Shown here: one piece after another, positions 5,945 to 11,843 of the stretch
Layout of the letters: every line of letters starts with the position of its first letter
Position numbering within the stretch: the stretch's first letter is position 1
Assembly (NCBI GenBank): GCA_011605715.1
Contig: JAAOZO010000088.1
Location: forward strand, 1-12,349
DNA: 12,349 nt
Source: Nitrososphaerota archaeon
GTDB taxonomy: Archaea > Thermoproteota > EX4484-205 > JAAOZO01
Reading direction: 5' to 3'
Notes under the pieces: generated by a model
Databases searched by the model: none
What the model saw: only the letters and a program-made list of their open reading frames with translations
What the model was told of the DNA's origin: nothing
Program-made: the position numbers and the translations under genes

Positions 5945-7198
5945 CTACTTCGCTTTCCATCTATATTCCCTATTTTCTTTTATCCTTTCTACATGACCTT
6001 CTTTTAAAAGTTCATCTAATATTTTTCTTACTGTAGATTCAGGTTTTTCTAAAAACGAAATTATTTCTTTTACGTTCATTGCTTTTTCGTTCAATATGCA
6101 AAGTATAACTAACTTAAGAATTTCTTTTTCGATTTTCCTTGGTATTTTTATGTTAATACTGTACCTCTCTCTTAGAAGGTCTAGAGTATCGAGGAGAGAA
6201 ATCAAAACTACTTTTTTAATTTTCTTTTGCTGAGTTAGTGCTTCTCTAAGTAAGAAATTCCAATCTAAGCCTTCTCTTGCAATTGTATAGCAATCGTCAA
6301 CATCAAGATCTCTTTCAGTAGCAGACTTCAGCAAGAATATAAACTCTAATGGAGTTAATAATACTTCAAGTTTCTTTCCTTTCCATACAAGTTTTGATCT
6401 TTCTTTTATAGCTTCTGTTAAAAAGTATCCCCTGAATACTTTTTCATTAAAGACATCTATTCTTCTCTCACCTTTCACACAAGCTACTTCTTTGCAAATA
6501 AATCCGATTTTTCTTAGAGCATCAACGACTAAACGAAAGTACCTCCTTTCACAAATAATGTCAATATCCTTTGTTGAACTTCTTAATCCTCTAAACACTA
6601 GGTTTGTCCCTCCAATTAGGTAAATCCTTGCCTTGTTTGAAAGATTTTCGTCAATTGAAAGAAAAATGTCTTCAAGATCTGTTCTCGAATTTATTTCTAC
6701 ATTCACTTCGTAAAGCTTAGCTTTTTCTCTTATCTCTTCAAAATTATCTCTTATAAACTTTGGTATCAGAGCTAACTTATCCTGAATTCCATAATGCCTA
6801 GCAATATGATACACTTTTTCAAAGTTCATGCTATCTCTATTCTTTAAGTAGAATATGGAAACTAAGGAGAGGTCATTTGAATTTTTAGCAAACCAAACCG
6901 AATGAACAAAAACTTCCTCTATAGAAACATCTTTCTTTTTTCTTACATAAAAATACTTATTAGGAACAACCTTAACTCCATAGTTTTGATAAGCAGAAAA
7001 ACCAGTTAGCGTGGCGCCACTTATTGGAGTATCACTTTCAAATAGGTCAATATCACTCTGTGTTCTTAGTAACCTTGCTAAGGCGCTTAATTCTTCAAGG
7101 TCATTTCTCAACCTAAACTTACCATTTGTTTGTTCTATTAGTCCAAGCCCCATAGACTCCCCATAAACGGCCCCCCATAAACTGCCTTTTTCGCTCAT
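5945..7198 (-). CDS. Nucleotidyltransferase fused to an AbiEi-like region and a winged helix
   Basis: 417 residues, no lesion. Residues 20-31 (LIEQTNGKFRLR) look like the wing of a winged helix whose recognition half is missing. 58-125 (TPISGATLTGFSAYQNYG, VPNKYFYV, then FYLKNRD) resemble the C-terminal half of AbiEi-type antitoxins. 192-250 are a nucleotidyltransferase fold: YLIGGTNLVFRGLRSSTKDIDI gives the G-G motif and the D211-x-D213 pair, and RRIDVF supplies the third Asp, D248. 275-320 is the helical part (KSATERDLDVDD). 370-417 form a second winged helix (STVRKILDELLKEGHVERI). The NTase matches the DUF6036/AbiEii style of toxins that modify tRNA. An AbiE system normally uses two genes; here both seem to lie in one chain, which is inference from motifs. 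The reading frame is open for 38 codons above the ATG, but without a better start. Confidence 0.8.
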   Translation of the reverse strand: MSEKGSLWGAVYGESMGLGLIEQTNGKFRLRNDLEELSALARLLRTQSDIDLFESDTPISGATLTGFSAYQNYGVKVVPNKYFYVRKKKDVSIEEVFVHSVWFAKNSNDLSLVSIFYLKNRDSMNFEKVYHIARHYGIQDKLALIPKFIRDNFEEIREKAKLYEVNVEINSRTDLEDIFLSIDENLSNKARIYLIGGTNLVFRGLRSSTKDIDIICERRYFRLVVDALRKIGFICKEVACVKGERRIDVFNEKVFRGYFLTEAIKERSKLVWKGKKLEVLLTPLEFIFLLKSATERDLDVDDCYTIAREGLDWNFLLREALTQQKKIKKVVLISLLDTLDLLRERYSINIKIPRKIEKEILKLVILCILNEKAMNVKEIISFLEKPESTVRKILDELLKEGHVERIKENREYRWKAK

Positions 7199-7444
7199 GA
7201 ATGCACAGCTTATGCGAATACATCTTTTGATGAAAGTAAACTTTGTTACAAAAGTAAGGAAAAATATTATTCCATAACTAACTAGTTGTTTCTCTATACA
7301 AAGAACCTTAAATCATTTGCCAGCCGCTACTATTGGAAAGATCCAGCTCATGCCAAGCCTTTATCAATTTCATTTCTTTTCGTTCATCCTACTTAGGTAG
7401 TCAGCACACATTAATACCTCATGTACTTTAAATAAAAAAAGTTT
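7199..7444. other. Intergenic stretch, mostly featureless
   Basis: No supported gene. On the minus strand two very short frames, ending DYLSRMNEKK and starting MKLIKAWHELDL, overlap by ATGA as toxin-antitoxin genes do. They are 20 codons or less and match nothing, so they may be scraps or chance. A TTTAAATAA word at 7428-7436 resembles a TATA box. Confidence 0.3.
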
Positions 7445-7573
7445 ATGTACAACCTGCACCAAACAGAATTTTATCATACTGAGGAAAAGTTGGAAATTAT
7501 TTCTTGCTGTTTAAATTGTGGTAAGGGTAAAGAAGAGGTCGCAATTGTAACTGAAGTTCAACATTGTGCTTGA
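7445..7573 (+). CDS. Possible 42-residue cysteine-containing protein
   Basis: Short ORF starting at ATG 7445 with normal codons: an acidic N-terminus, then ISCCLNCGKGKEEVAIV, and QHCA before the TGA. C-C-x-x-C followed by a C-terminal H-C could bind zinc. It looks like the first half of a zinc-ribbon protein, with only one knuckle complete. A TATA-like word lies about 14 bp before the ATG, too close for a normal archaeal promoter. It may be a truncated gene rather than a functional one. About 58 bp of AT-rich DNA separate it from the convergent gene. Confidence 0.25.
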   Translation: MYNLHQTEFYHTEEKLEIISCCLNCGKGKEEVAIVTEVQHCA

Positions 7574-7631
7574 TTTTAATGTCAATTTTTCTCTTATACA
7601 TATTTTTACATGGAGCTTTGTAGCAACATGC

Positions 7632-8264
7632 TCATTGGGCTTCTGTTATTTTTCTAGGCGTGAGGTCTCCCCTCCAGTTTAGGACCCATATGTTGTGCTC
7701 TCTTGCTAGGTCTAGAGCACTTGGAGTAGCGTAGTCTGTGTAAACCACCTTTATCATCTTAGTTTTAACTAGGTCAGGTTTCATCCTTCTAATTATCTCT
7801 ATTTTCTCCTCTAACTCCCCAATTAGTCTTGCTCCAAGCCTCACAGTTGCCTCGCCGATCACATATATATCGCCTATGGCACCGTAGATATTTATCTCCA
7901 TACTGTTGATAAATATCCTGTTCAGTTCAATATCCAACCCCAGCTCGTTCTTCAACCTATGTCTAATTACATCTAGACTCTCCTCCTCGACTGAGATTGT
8001 TAACCTATCCAGAGTTGCTACAAGCCTATTCTGAGTTATGCGCAGATCCTTAACCTCCGCCCAGAGTTTATTCTGGCTTTCTCTCAATGCTCTGACTTCA
8101 TCCCAGAGCTTGTTTTGACTTTCCCATAGTTTATTCTGGCCTTCCTCCAGCTTATCCAGTCTCTTCAAAATTTCAGACAATCCCAAGTAGCCAGCTACAG
8201 TGTAACGAAATTCCTTATCCTTGTCAAGTAACTCAAGGAACTCTTCTTTTAACTTGTTCGTCAT
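7632..8264 (-). CDS. Coiled-coil protein with PD-(D/E)XK-like C-terminus (DUF3782-like)
   Basis: 210 residues. The N-terminus is helical. Residues 38-85 are coiled coil built on the repeated word QNKLW at 43, 50 and 64, with a drifted QNRL at 78 (7- and 14-residue steps). The C-terminal domain (95-200) has the strand-loop-strand INIYGAIGDIYVIGEATVRLG (124-144), the layout of the archaeal coiled-coil/PD-(D/E)XK families such as DUF3782. D132 and E138 are present, but the lysine expected two residues after the Glu is T140, so nuclease activity is doubtful. The end, IWVLNW (192-197), is typical. These proteins occur in many copies in thermophilic archaea with no settled role. A TATA box lies about 35 bp upstream. 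Its codon use is richer in G+C than the genes to its left. Confidence 0.75.
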   Translation of the reverse strand: MTNKLKEEFLELLDKDKEFRYTVAGYLGLSEILKRLDKLEEGQNKLWESQNKLWDEVRALRESQNKLWAEVKDLRITQNRLVATLDRLTISVEEESLDVIRHRLKNELGLDIELNRIFINSMEINIYGAIGDIYVIGEATVRLGARLIGELEEKIEIIRRMKPDLVKTKMIKVVYTDYATPSALDLAREHNIWVLNWRGDLTPRKITEAQ

Positions 8265-8293
8265 TACCCTATAATTGTATTGTTCTTAAAAAA

Positions 8294-8303
8294 GGTATTT
8301 AAG
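8294..8303 (-). promoter_or_regulatory. TATA box of the coiled-coil/PD-(D/E)XK-like gene
   Basis: GCTTAAATACC on the minus strand, centred about 35 bp before the ATG, leaving a leader of roughly 9 nt ending in GGGTA. Confidence 0.45.
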
Positions 8304-8738
8304 CATAACCTTTTCTAGACATGCTTTGTTAACTTAAAGTTTTTCTAGGCTAAGGTTGTTTTTCTTATGTTTTTGAACTAAACTCCAATAGGAAGAGAAC
8401 CAATCTTTCGTTGATTTTCTACGCCCTTGCATTCTAAAGAAAAGCGAAGTAACTTATAAGTACTGAGGGCGAAAGTACATTGTACCAAAGAAAATGTTTG
8501 GATTAAATTTCTTTCTCCTTCATAAAATAGAGTTAATTTTATTACAAGTTATTAAGCAATGAGAAATTTTTTAAGCTTAAATTCAAAAATGCAGAGTTAG
8601 ACCAAACTGAAGCTGAAAGAGAGTTTTAGGGGTTAAAGGATTTAGGAGTAAGTCTGCTTCCATGAAGGATTGTCTCTAGAGATAGCTACTTGAAATAAGC
8701 AGCTTCAAACTGAGTTTTTAGTTTCTTTAATTAAATCT
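8304..8738. other. Gene-poor stretch with coding scraps
   Basis: No intact ORF of useful length. On the plus strand around 8569-8657 a frame reads KLKFKNAELDQTEAEREF, a TAG, then GLKDLGVSLLP and a stop, which looks like a piece of a lost gene. On the minus strand a 24-codon frame at 8704-8778 (MRLRIYVSGRIRLEDLIK) overlaps the glycosidase fragment in another frame. Otherwise AT-rich DNA with no recognised element. Confidence 0.35.
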
Positions 8739-8828
8739 TCAAGGCGAATTCTTCCAGAAACATAAATCCGTAAACGCATTATGCCAACCATCGCGTACAA
8801 CCGTGCGATGCCAAAGTATTTTTGGCAT
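8739..8828 (-). pseudogene. N-terminal fragment of a sialidase-like glycosidase
   Basis: A 29-codon frame starts at an ATG preceded by GGAAGG and a TATA-like word about 33 bp upstream, so the promoter and start of a real gene seem preserved. The peptide begins MPKILWHRTVVRDG and continues WHNAFTDLCFWKN before a TGA. The W-H-N-A-F-T-D-L-C pattern is, from memory, the opening of exo-sialidase/BNR-type beta-propeller proteins, where it is followed by ...F-K-x-x-Y-Y-x-x-F-R. Nothing beyond it could be traced. It lies downstream of the polysaccharide deacetylase on the same strand, which fits a carbohydrate locus. Confidence 0.4.
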
Positions 8829-8829
8829 A
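8780..8829. repeat. Nested inverted repeats
   Basis: TATGCCAA (8780-8787) pairs with TTGGCATA (8822-8829). Inside it CATCGC (8789-8794) pairs with GCGATG (8805-8810). A rival hairpin is ATGCCAAA (8808-8815) with TTTGGCAT (8821-8828) around a 5-bp loop. The word ATGCCAA thus occurs three times in 50 bp. The element coincides with the 5' end of the glycosidase fragment, where it encodes WH twice, so part of the symmetry may be chance. Confidence 0.5.
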
Positions 8830-8939
8830 CTATATTTACCTTCCTAGCCCATTTTTTAAGTTTTTTAATTTTCTCTATTATATGTTATAGTTAGCTAAAA
8901 ACATCACTTAAAATTTCTACAAAAACAAGAAGATTAACT

Positions 8940-9011
8940 TTAAAGACATACTCCCAACCTATTGCGAGCTTCCACTATGTACTCTGCAACTTCGCAGACG
9001 GGTGCAACTCA
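8940..9011 (-). pseudogene. Original C-terminus of the deacetylase beyond the TGA
   Basis: TGA at 9011-9009 is followed by 22 sense codons in the same frame and a TAA. The peptide is helical and matches the family pattern D-K-I-W-V-A-x-V-x-E-V-A-E-Y-I. Either the last helix is lost from the enzyme or the TGA is read through. Confidence 0.6.
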
Positions 9012-9716
9012 TATCTTATCTTCATTTTTCTTTAGAAACCTTAAGAATCCAGTTAAATCGAATTCTGAAGTTGGTAGATGCCCTTCGTTTATGCCATGAA
9101 ACGTATATATAGCCCATCCATTCTCAGAAGAAGCTCTAACGACTAAACCTATCATCTGCTCAAAGCTCATCCTATGAGCGGGCCAAGACCAAAGCTCGTG
9201 TAAGTCGCATGCCAATGGAAAATTAGGATAGCCAAGTTCACCCCAGCCTCTAGCAGCTAGGAAAATCTCAGCAACAATTGGCACATAGCTTCTCTTTGAC
9301 AGTCCTCTGCCGATTGTTGTTTCATAGCAAGGATATGCAAAAGTTCTACTGCCGTTAGGTACAACCTCCTTAATCCTCCTATGTGCCTCTATTATATCGG
9401 CTTTTATATCTTCAAGAGTCATTTTCTCCAAGCATTTAACATTAGCCCTTGCAAATTGGAAGTTGCAGGAGCATGGATGAGTAAGAGTATGATTACCTAT
9501 TTCATGTCCGCGGTCAGCAACGTCCTTCCAAGGCTTAAGACTAGTTCTATAGTCGCCAGTAGGGTTTACGTAAAAAGTAGCTCTAAAGCCATGCTCCTCA
9601 AGGAGAGGTACAGCTAGTTTCAACTGAGACTGTAAACCATCATCAAAAGTGAGTGAAACAGCCACTCTTTTGCCATTAGGCCAATTGAAACGTTCGGCTA
9701 TATCGTTCAACTCCAA
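9009..9716 (-). CDS. Polysaccharide deacetylase (CE4/NodB family), prematurely stopped
   Basis: Would remove N- or O-acetyl groups from a polysaccharide. Motif 1 is TFDDG (23-27; D25 base, D26 metal). Motif 2 is GHEIGNHTLTHP (70-81), with metal ligands H76 and H80. Motif 3 is FAYPCY (126-131), a variant of R-x-P-Y. Motif 4 contains DLHELWSWPAHR (171-182). Motif 5 is IYTFHGI (203-209), with catalytic H208. No signal peptide is visible, so the enzyme should be cytoplasmic unless part of an unusual export route. The start is TTG at 9716, the best available with a TATA box 35 bp upstream; in-frame TAA lies farther up. After NEDKI comes TGA, then the same frame continues VAPVCEVAEYIVEARN to a TAA at 8942-8940, the usual C-terminal helix of this group. 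A TGG-to-TGA change in a W-V-A-P motif explains this. Confidence 0.92.
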   Translation of the reverse strand: MELNDIAERFNWPNGKRVAVSLTFDDGLQSQLKLAVPLLEEHGFRATFYVNPTGDYRTSLKPWKDVADRGHEIGNHTLTHPCSCNFQFARANVKCLEKMTLEDIKADIIEAHRRIKEVVPNGSRTFAYPCYETTIGRGLSKRSYVPIVAEIFLAARGWGELGYPNFPLACDLHELWSWPAHRMSFEQMIGLVVRASSENGWAIYTFHGINEGHLPTSEFDLTGFLRFLKKNEDKI

Positions 9717-9746
9717 TTCTACATTAATCCTTAAACTTGTTACAAT

Positions 9747-9754
9747 TATTTAAG
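9747..9754 (-). promoter_or_regulatory. TATA box of the deacetylase gene
   Basis: CTTAAATA on the minus strand, centred about 35 bp before the TTG at 9716. It supports a separate promoter and the TTG start. Confidence 0.45.
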
Positions 9755-9758
9755 TCCT

Positions 9759-9970
9759 TCGATTAAGCATTCTTGCTACAAGGTAATTTATCCTTGAATT
9801 ACATTCCAAATGTTTAAAACCATTAAATCTTAACACTCGAATATTGAACGCTGAAGAAATTAAAAACTTTATCTTATTTAAAACAATTTAGAAGCAAGCA
9901 TAAAAACCAGAGTAACGACTAGAAGGATGTAGTCTATTTGTTCTTAGATTCAGATCTTGTAATCTACATA
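9759..9970 (-). repeat. Decayed second copy of the oxidoreductase/ParB gene junction
   Basis: Aligned by eye, this stretch is roughly 70-75% identical to 10375-10585 over its whole length. It contains a degenerate end of the oxidoreductase (CATATGTAGATTACAAGATC against the live CAAATGTGGATTCCAAGTTT). It also holds the spacer word CTAGTCG, a second GATAAAGTTTTTAA promoter word, and an ATG (9823) at the place of the ParB-like start. That frame stops after 11 codons (MVLNIWNVIQG). It is the scar of a tandem duplication. Confidence 0.7.
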
Positions 9971-9991
9971 TGCCACTTGTTACTTGAGAGA

Positions 9992-10438
9992 TCAATCCGC
10001 TGGTTTAAAACGCAAAGCCTGTTTTTCACCGAGCCCCTGCGACCTCTTTTTCTCCAATTCTCGCTGCATATCTTCACAACGCTTATACCATAGTGTCTCA
10101 TAATCCTTTTGAGACACCACCCTGTTTTTTAGGTCAGAAATCCTACGGATTCCGCTTTCCTTGCACCATGCTACGCATATCTCATAAGCTTCCCAGTCAA
10201 GCTCCTCATCCTCCCAGTAAACCGGAACCCCCAAGACTCCACACAGGTAAGCGGCAAAAGCTCTAGTATGACCGTCAACAAATACGACGTCCTCTCCAAG
10301 CTTCTTGACAGGTATAGGCTCAATCGACCCTAGATCATTAGGATTAAACCTTTTCATCACGCTGCAAAGCTTTTCGAAACTAATGTAGAGTTGACTAGGC
10401 TGTATATCCTCAAGCCTCATCTTGAATATTTTGACCAT
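9992..10438 (-). CDS. Stand-alone ParB/Srx-fold protein
   Basis: 148 residues. Residues 8-68 carry the ParB N-terminal fold: LEDIQPSQLYIS (9-20), PIPVKKLGEDVVFVDGHTRA (41-60) and FAAYLCG (61-67). The D55-G-H57-T-R59-x-x-A-A signature is the nucleotide-binding box of ParB, Srx and related enzymes. The C-terminal part is helical and ends in a basic charged tail (126-145). There is no ParB helix-turn-helix, so it is unlikely to be a partition protein; single ParB-domain proteins are probably nucleotide-dependent enzymes or regulators of unknown substrate. It sits between a sugar-type oxidoreductase and a deacetylase on the same strand, with its own TATA box. Its 5' end is duplicated downstream. 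No defect is seen. Confidence 0.8.
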   Translation of the reverse strand: MVKIFKMRLEDIQPSQLYISFEKLCSVMKRFNPNDLGSIEPIPVKKLGEDVVFVDGHTRAFAAYLCGVLGVPVYWEDEELDWEAYEICVAWCKESGIRRISDLKNRVVSQKDYETLWYKRCEDMQRELEKKRSQGLGEKQALRFKPAD

Positions 10439-10585
10439 TGAACCCTAGCACTAAGGATTTAGATGATAGAGAATTTAAAACTTTATCTTATTGAAGCAAG
10501 TTAGAAAGCAACACGAAAAATAGGATTTGCCGACTAGAGGGTATATTCTAGTAGCTCCTAGGCTCAAAACTTGGAATCCACATTT
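10375..10585 (-). repeat. Live copy of the duplicated oxidoreductase/ParB junction
   Basis: Contains the last dozen codons of the oxidoreductase, the 109-bp spacer with promoter, and about the first 20 codons of the ParB-like gene. It is the partner of 9759-9970, about 615 bp away in direct orientation. Confidence 0.65.
10473..10480 (-). promoter_or_regulatory. Promoter of the ParB-like gene
   Basis: GATAAAGTTTTAAATT on the minus strand, with the TATA part about 39 bp before the ATG. The same word GATAAAGTTTTTAA recurs at 9859-9870, and AAAGTTTTTAAC precedes the oxidoreductase. The three probably share promoter (BRE plus TATA) sequence by descent. Confidence 0.5.
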
Positions 10586-11654
10586 GTTCTCCTCCTCTTA
10601 AGGCCGATTGATGAGCAATTATTCCTGGAACAGTCATGGCCAGAGCCTCGTAGATGCCAATTGCTGGAGAACGCTTCTCAACAATAGACTGAATGAACTC
10701 ATGAACTATGAAGTTATGAGAACTATCGTGCCCACTTGGACGACGCAGAGACTCTGGAAGAAGGTTCGTCTTCCACCATTCTGTCTGTTCATAGCTTTCC
10801 ATCTGCGGTAAGTCTAAAGGACTACTTCCAGCCTTCCAGACAACGTGTTTAGTACCATTGGGATGAGGCTCGAAGAAGCTCATCTTCTCACCAATCCACT
10901 GTCCTCTTTCACAAGGCCCAATCGGCGCGTTCCAGTAGACAGCTACTCTAAAAGCGTTACCCTTGTCCGTTATGAAAAATGCAGTCTCATTCCAGAAAGG
11001 ATTATTGTAAGAATTATCTTTGAGAATTGGAGACTCATCTCCCCATCCTACGGCTGAAACCTTAACCATCCTTTCTCCAGTAACTCCAACCAAGTATGCG
11101 GTGCAGTGCGTTGGGTAGAGCATAGGAGGAAATCCGTAGCGCCAAGTCTTATTGCCATTCTTATCGAAGAATAACGACGCCAATCCTGGGTGATAGTATT
11201 CAGCTTCTGTATAAAATATTCTGCCGAACTTGCCTTCCTTAAACCATTTTCTTGCAGATATCACTGCCTGATGATACCAGCTAGTCTCGGCCATCATATA
11301 GTTCAACCCTGTTTCCCTAACAGTTCTGAGAAGCATATCCGCTTCCTCAAGCGTCATGCAAGCTGGAACTGCAGACAGTACATGCTTTCCAGCTTTCAAA
11401 CACTCAACTGCTTGCTTAGCATGAAGTGGCGCTGGCGTGAAAAGAGCAACTGCTTCAACTTTTTGGTCCTGTAGAAGTTCCTCGAAAGTTTCATATGATT
11501 TTTCACATCCATAAGCTTGCATTAAATGCCTACGTTTTTCTGGAACAGGGTCGCATACTGCTTCTACGATACAATTAGGATGGTGATGCCACTCGAAAAC
11601 AGATCCAAAGCCTCCGCCTACTATTCCGATATGCACTTTCTTAGGCGAACTCAT
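10548..11654 (-). CDS. Gfo/Idh/MocA-family NAD(P)-dependent oxidoreductase
   Basis: 368 residues, full length. Residues 7-17 are the Rossmann loop (VHIGIVGGGFG), followed by AVCDPVPEKR (32-41) and VALFTPAPLHAKQAVECLKAGK (69-90). The usual E-K-P catalytic motif is replaced by SAVPAC (94-99), so the active-site Lys is absent. In the C-terminal domain EAEYYHPG (150-157) and PTHCTAYL (181-188, with the conserved His) lie at the sugar site. The ending has the subgroup pattern GHDSSHNFIVHEF (308-320), GIIAHQSALRGGE (344-356) and IP, typical of GH109-like or sugar-derivative oxidoreductases. The missing Lys suggests a different chemistry, for example a redox-assisted glycosidase step, or loss of activity. 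TATA about 26 bp before the ATG makes it leaderless. Sits at the head of the carbohydrate locus. Confidence 0.93.
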   Translation of the reverse strand: MSSPKKVHIGIVGGGFGSVFEWHHHPNCIVEAVCDPVPEKRRHLMQAYGCEKSYETFEELLQDQKVEAVALFTPAPLHAKQAVECLKAGKHVLSAVPACMTLEEADMLLRTVRETGLNYMMAETSWYHQAVISARKWFKEGKFGRIFYTEAEYYHPGLASLFFDKNGNKTWRYGFPPMLYPTHCTAYLVGVTGERMVKVSAVGWGDESPILKDNSYNNPFWNETAFFITDKGNAFRVAVYWNAPIGPCERGQWIGEKMSFFEPHPNGTKHVVWKAGSSPLDLPQMESYEQTEWWKTNLLPESLRRPSGHDSSHNFIVHEFIQSIVEKRSPAIGIYEALAMTVPGIIAHQSALRGGEQMWIPSFEPRSY

Positions 11655-11675
11655 ATTTTCTAAATACCTTTAGAT

Positions 11676-11684
11676 GTTAAAAAC
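11676..11684 (-). promoter_or_regulatory. TATA box of the oxidoreductase gene
   Basis: AAAGTTTTTAAC on the minus strand, centred about 26 bp before the ATG at 11654: leaderless spacing. The promoter of the ABC gene faces the opposite way about 110 bp to the right. Confidence 0.55.
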
Positions 11685-11793
11685 TTTTTTTAATATTATT
11701 TATTAGAATTTGATTCTCTTTCTCTTGGAGCGTAGTTCCTTGACCTAGGAAACCTTAAAGTTAATAGATCATTACTTATGATTCGTGCGTAAC

Positions 11794-11802
11794 CTTTAAG
11801 TA
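11794..11802 (+). promoter_or_regulatory. TATA-like box of the ABC-transporter gene
   Basis: CCTTTAAGTAA centred about 46 bp before the ATG would start transcription near 11824, leaving a leader of about 20 nt that holds the Shine-Dalgarno. GTTTTAAAGG at 11808-11817 is a weaker alternative. Confidence 0.4.
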
Positions 11803-11830
11803 ATTGAGTTTTAAAGGAAATCGCTCCTGC

Positions 11831-11837
11831 GAGGTGA
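11831..11837 (+). promoter_or_regulatory. Shine-Dalgarno of the ABC-transporter gene
   Basis: GAGGTGA with 6 bp to the ATG at 11844. This is the only strong ribosome binding site in the window and it fixes the start. Confidence 0.75.
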
Positions 11838-11843
11838 AAAGAC

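Noticed and set aside
8780..8829. A tRNA or structured RNA gene from the nested hairpins
   Set aside because: No cloverleaf, no T-loop or anticodon arm, and the bases also encode the start of a glycosidase-like peptide.
9009..9011. TGA recoded as tryptophan or selenocysteine
   Set aside because: Other genes in the window end normally at TGA (for example the coiled-coil gene at the left edge), and no selenocysteine element is visible. A point mutation is simpler.
9381..9617. Plus-strand ORF inside the deacetylase
   Set aside because: Antisense shadow; the catalytic motifs of the deacetylase cover the same bases.
10608..11474. Plus-strand ORFs at 10608-10811, 10845-11057 and 11190-11474
   Set aside because: All antisense to the intact oxidoreductase and without recognisable sequence.
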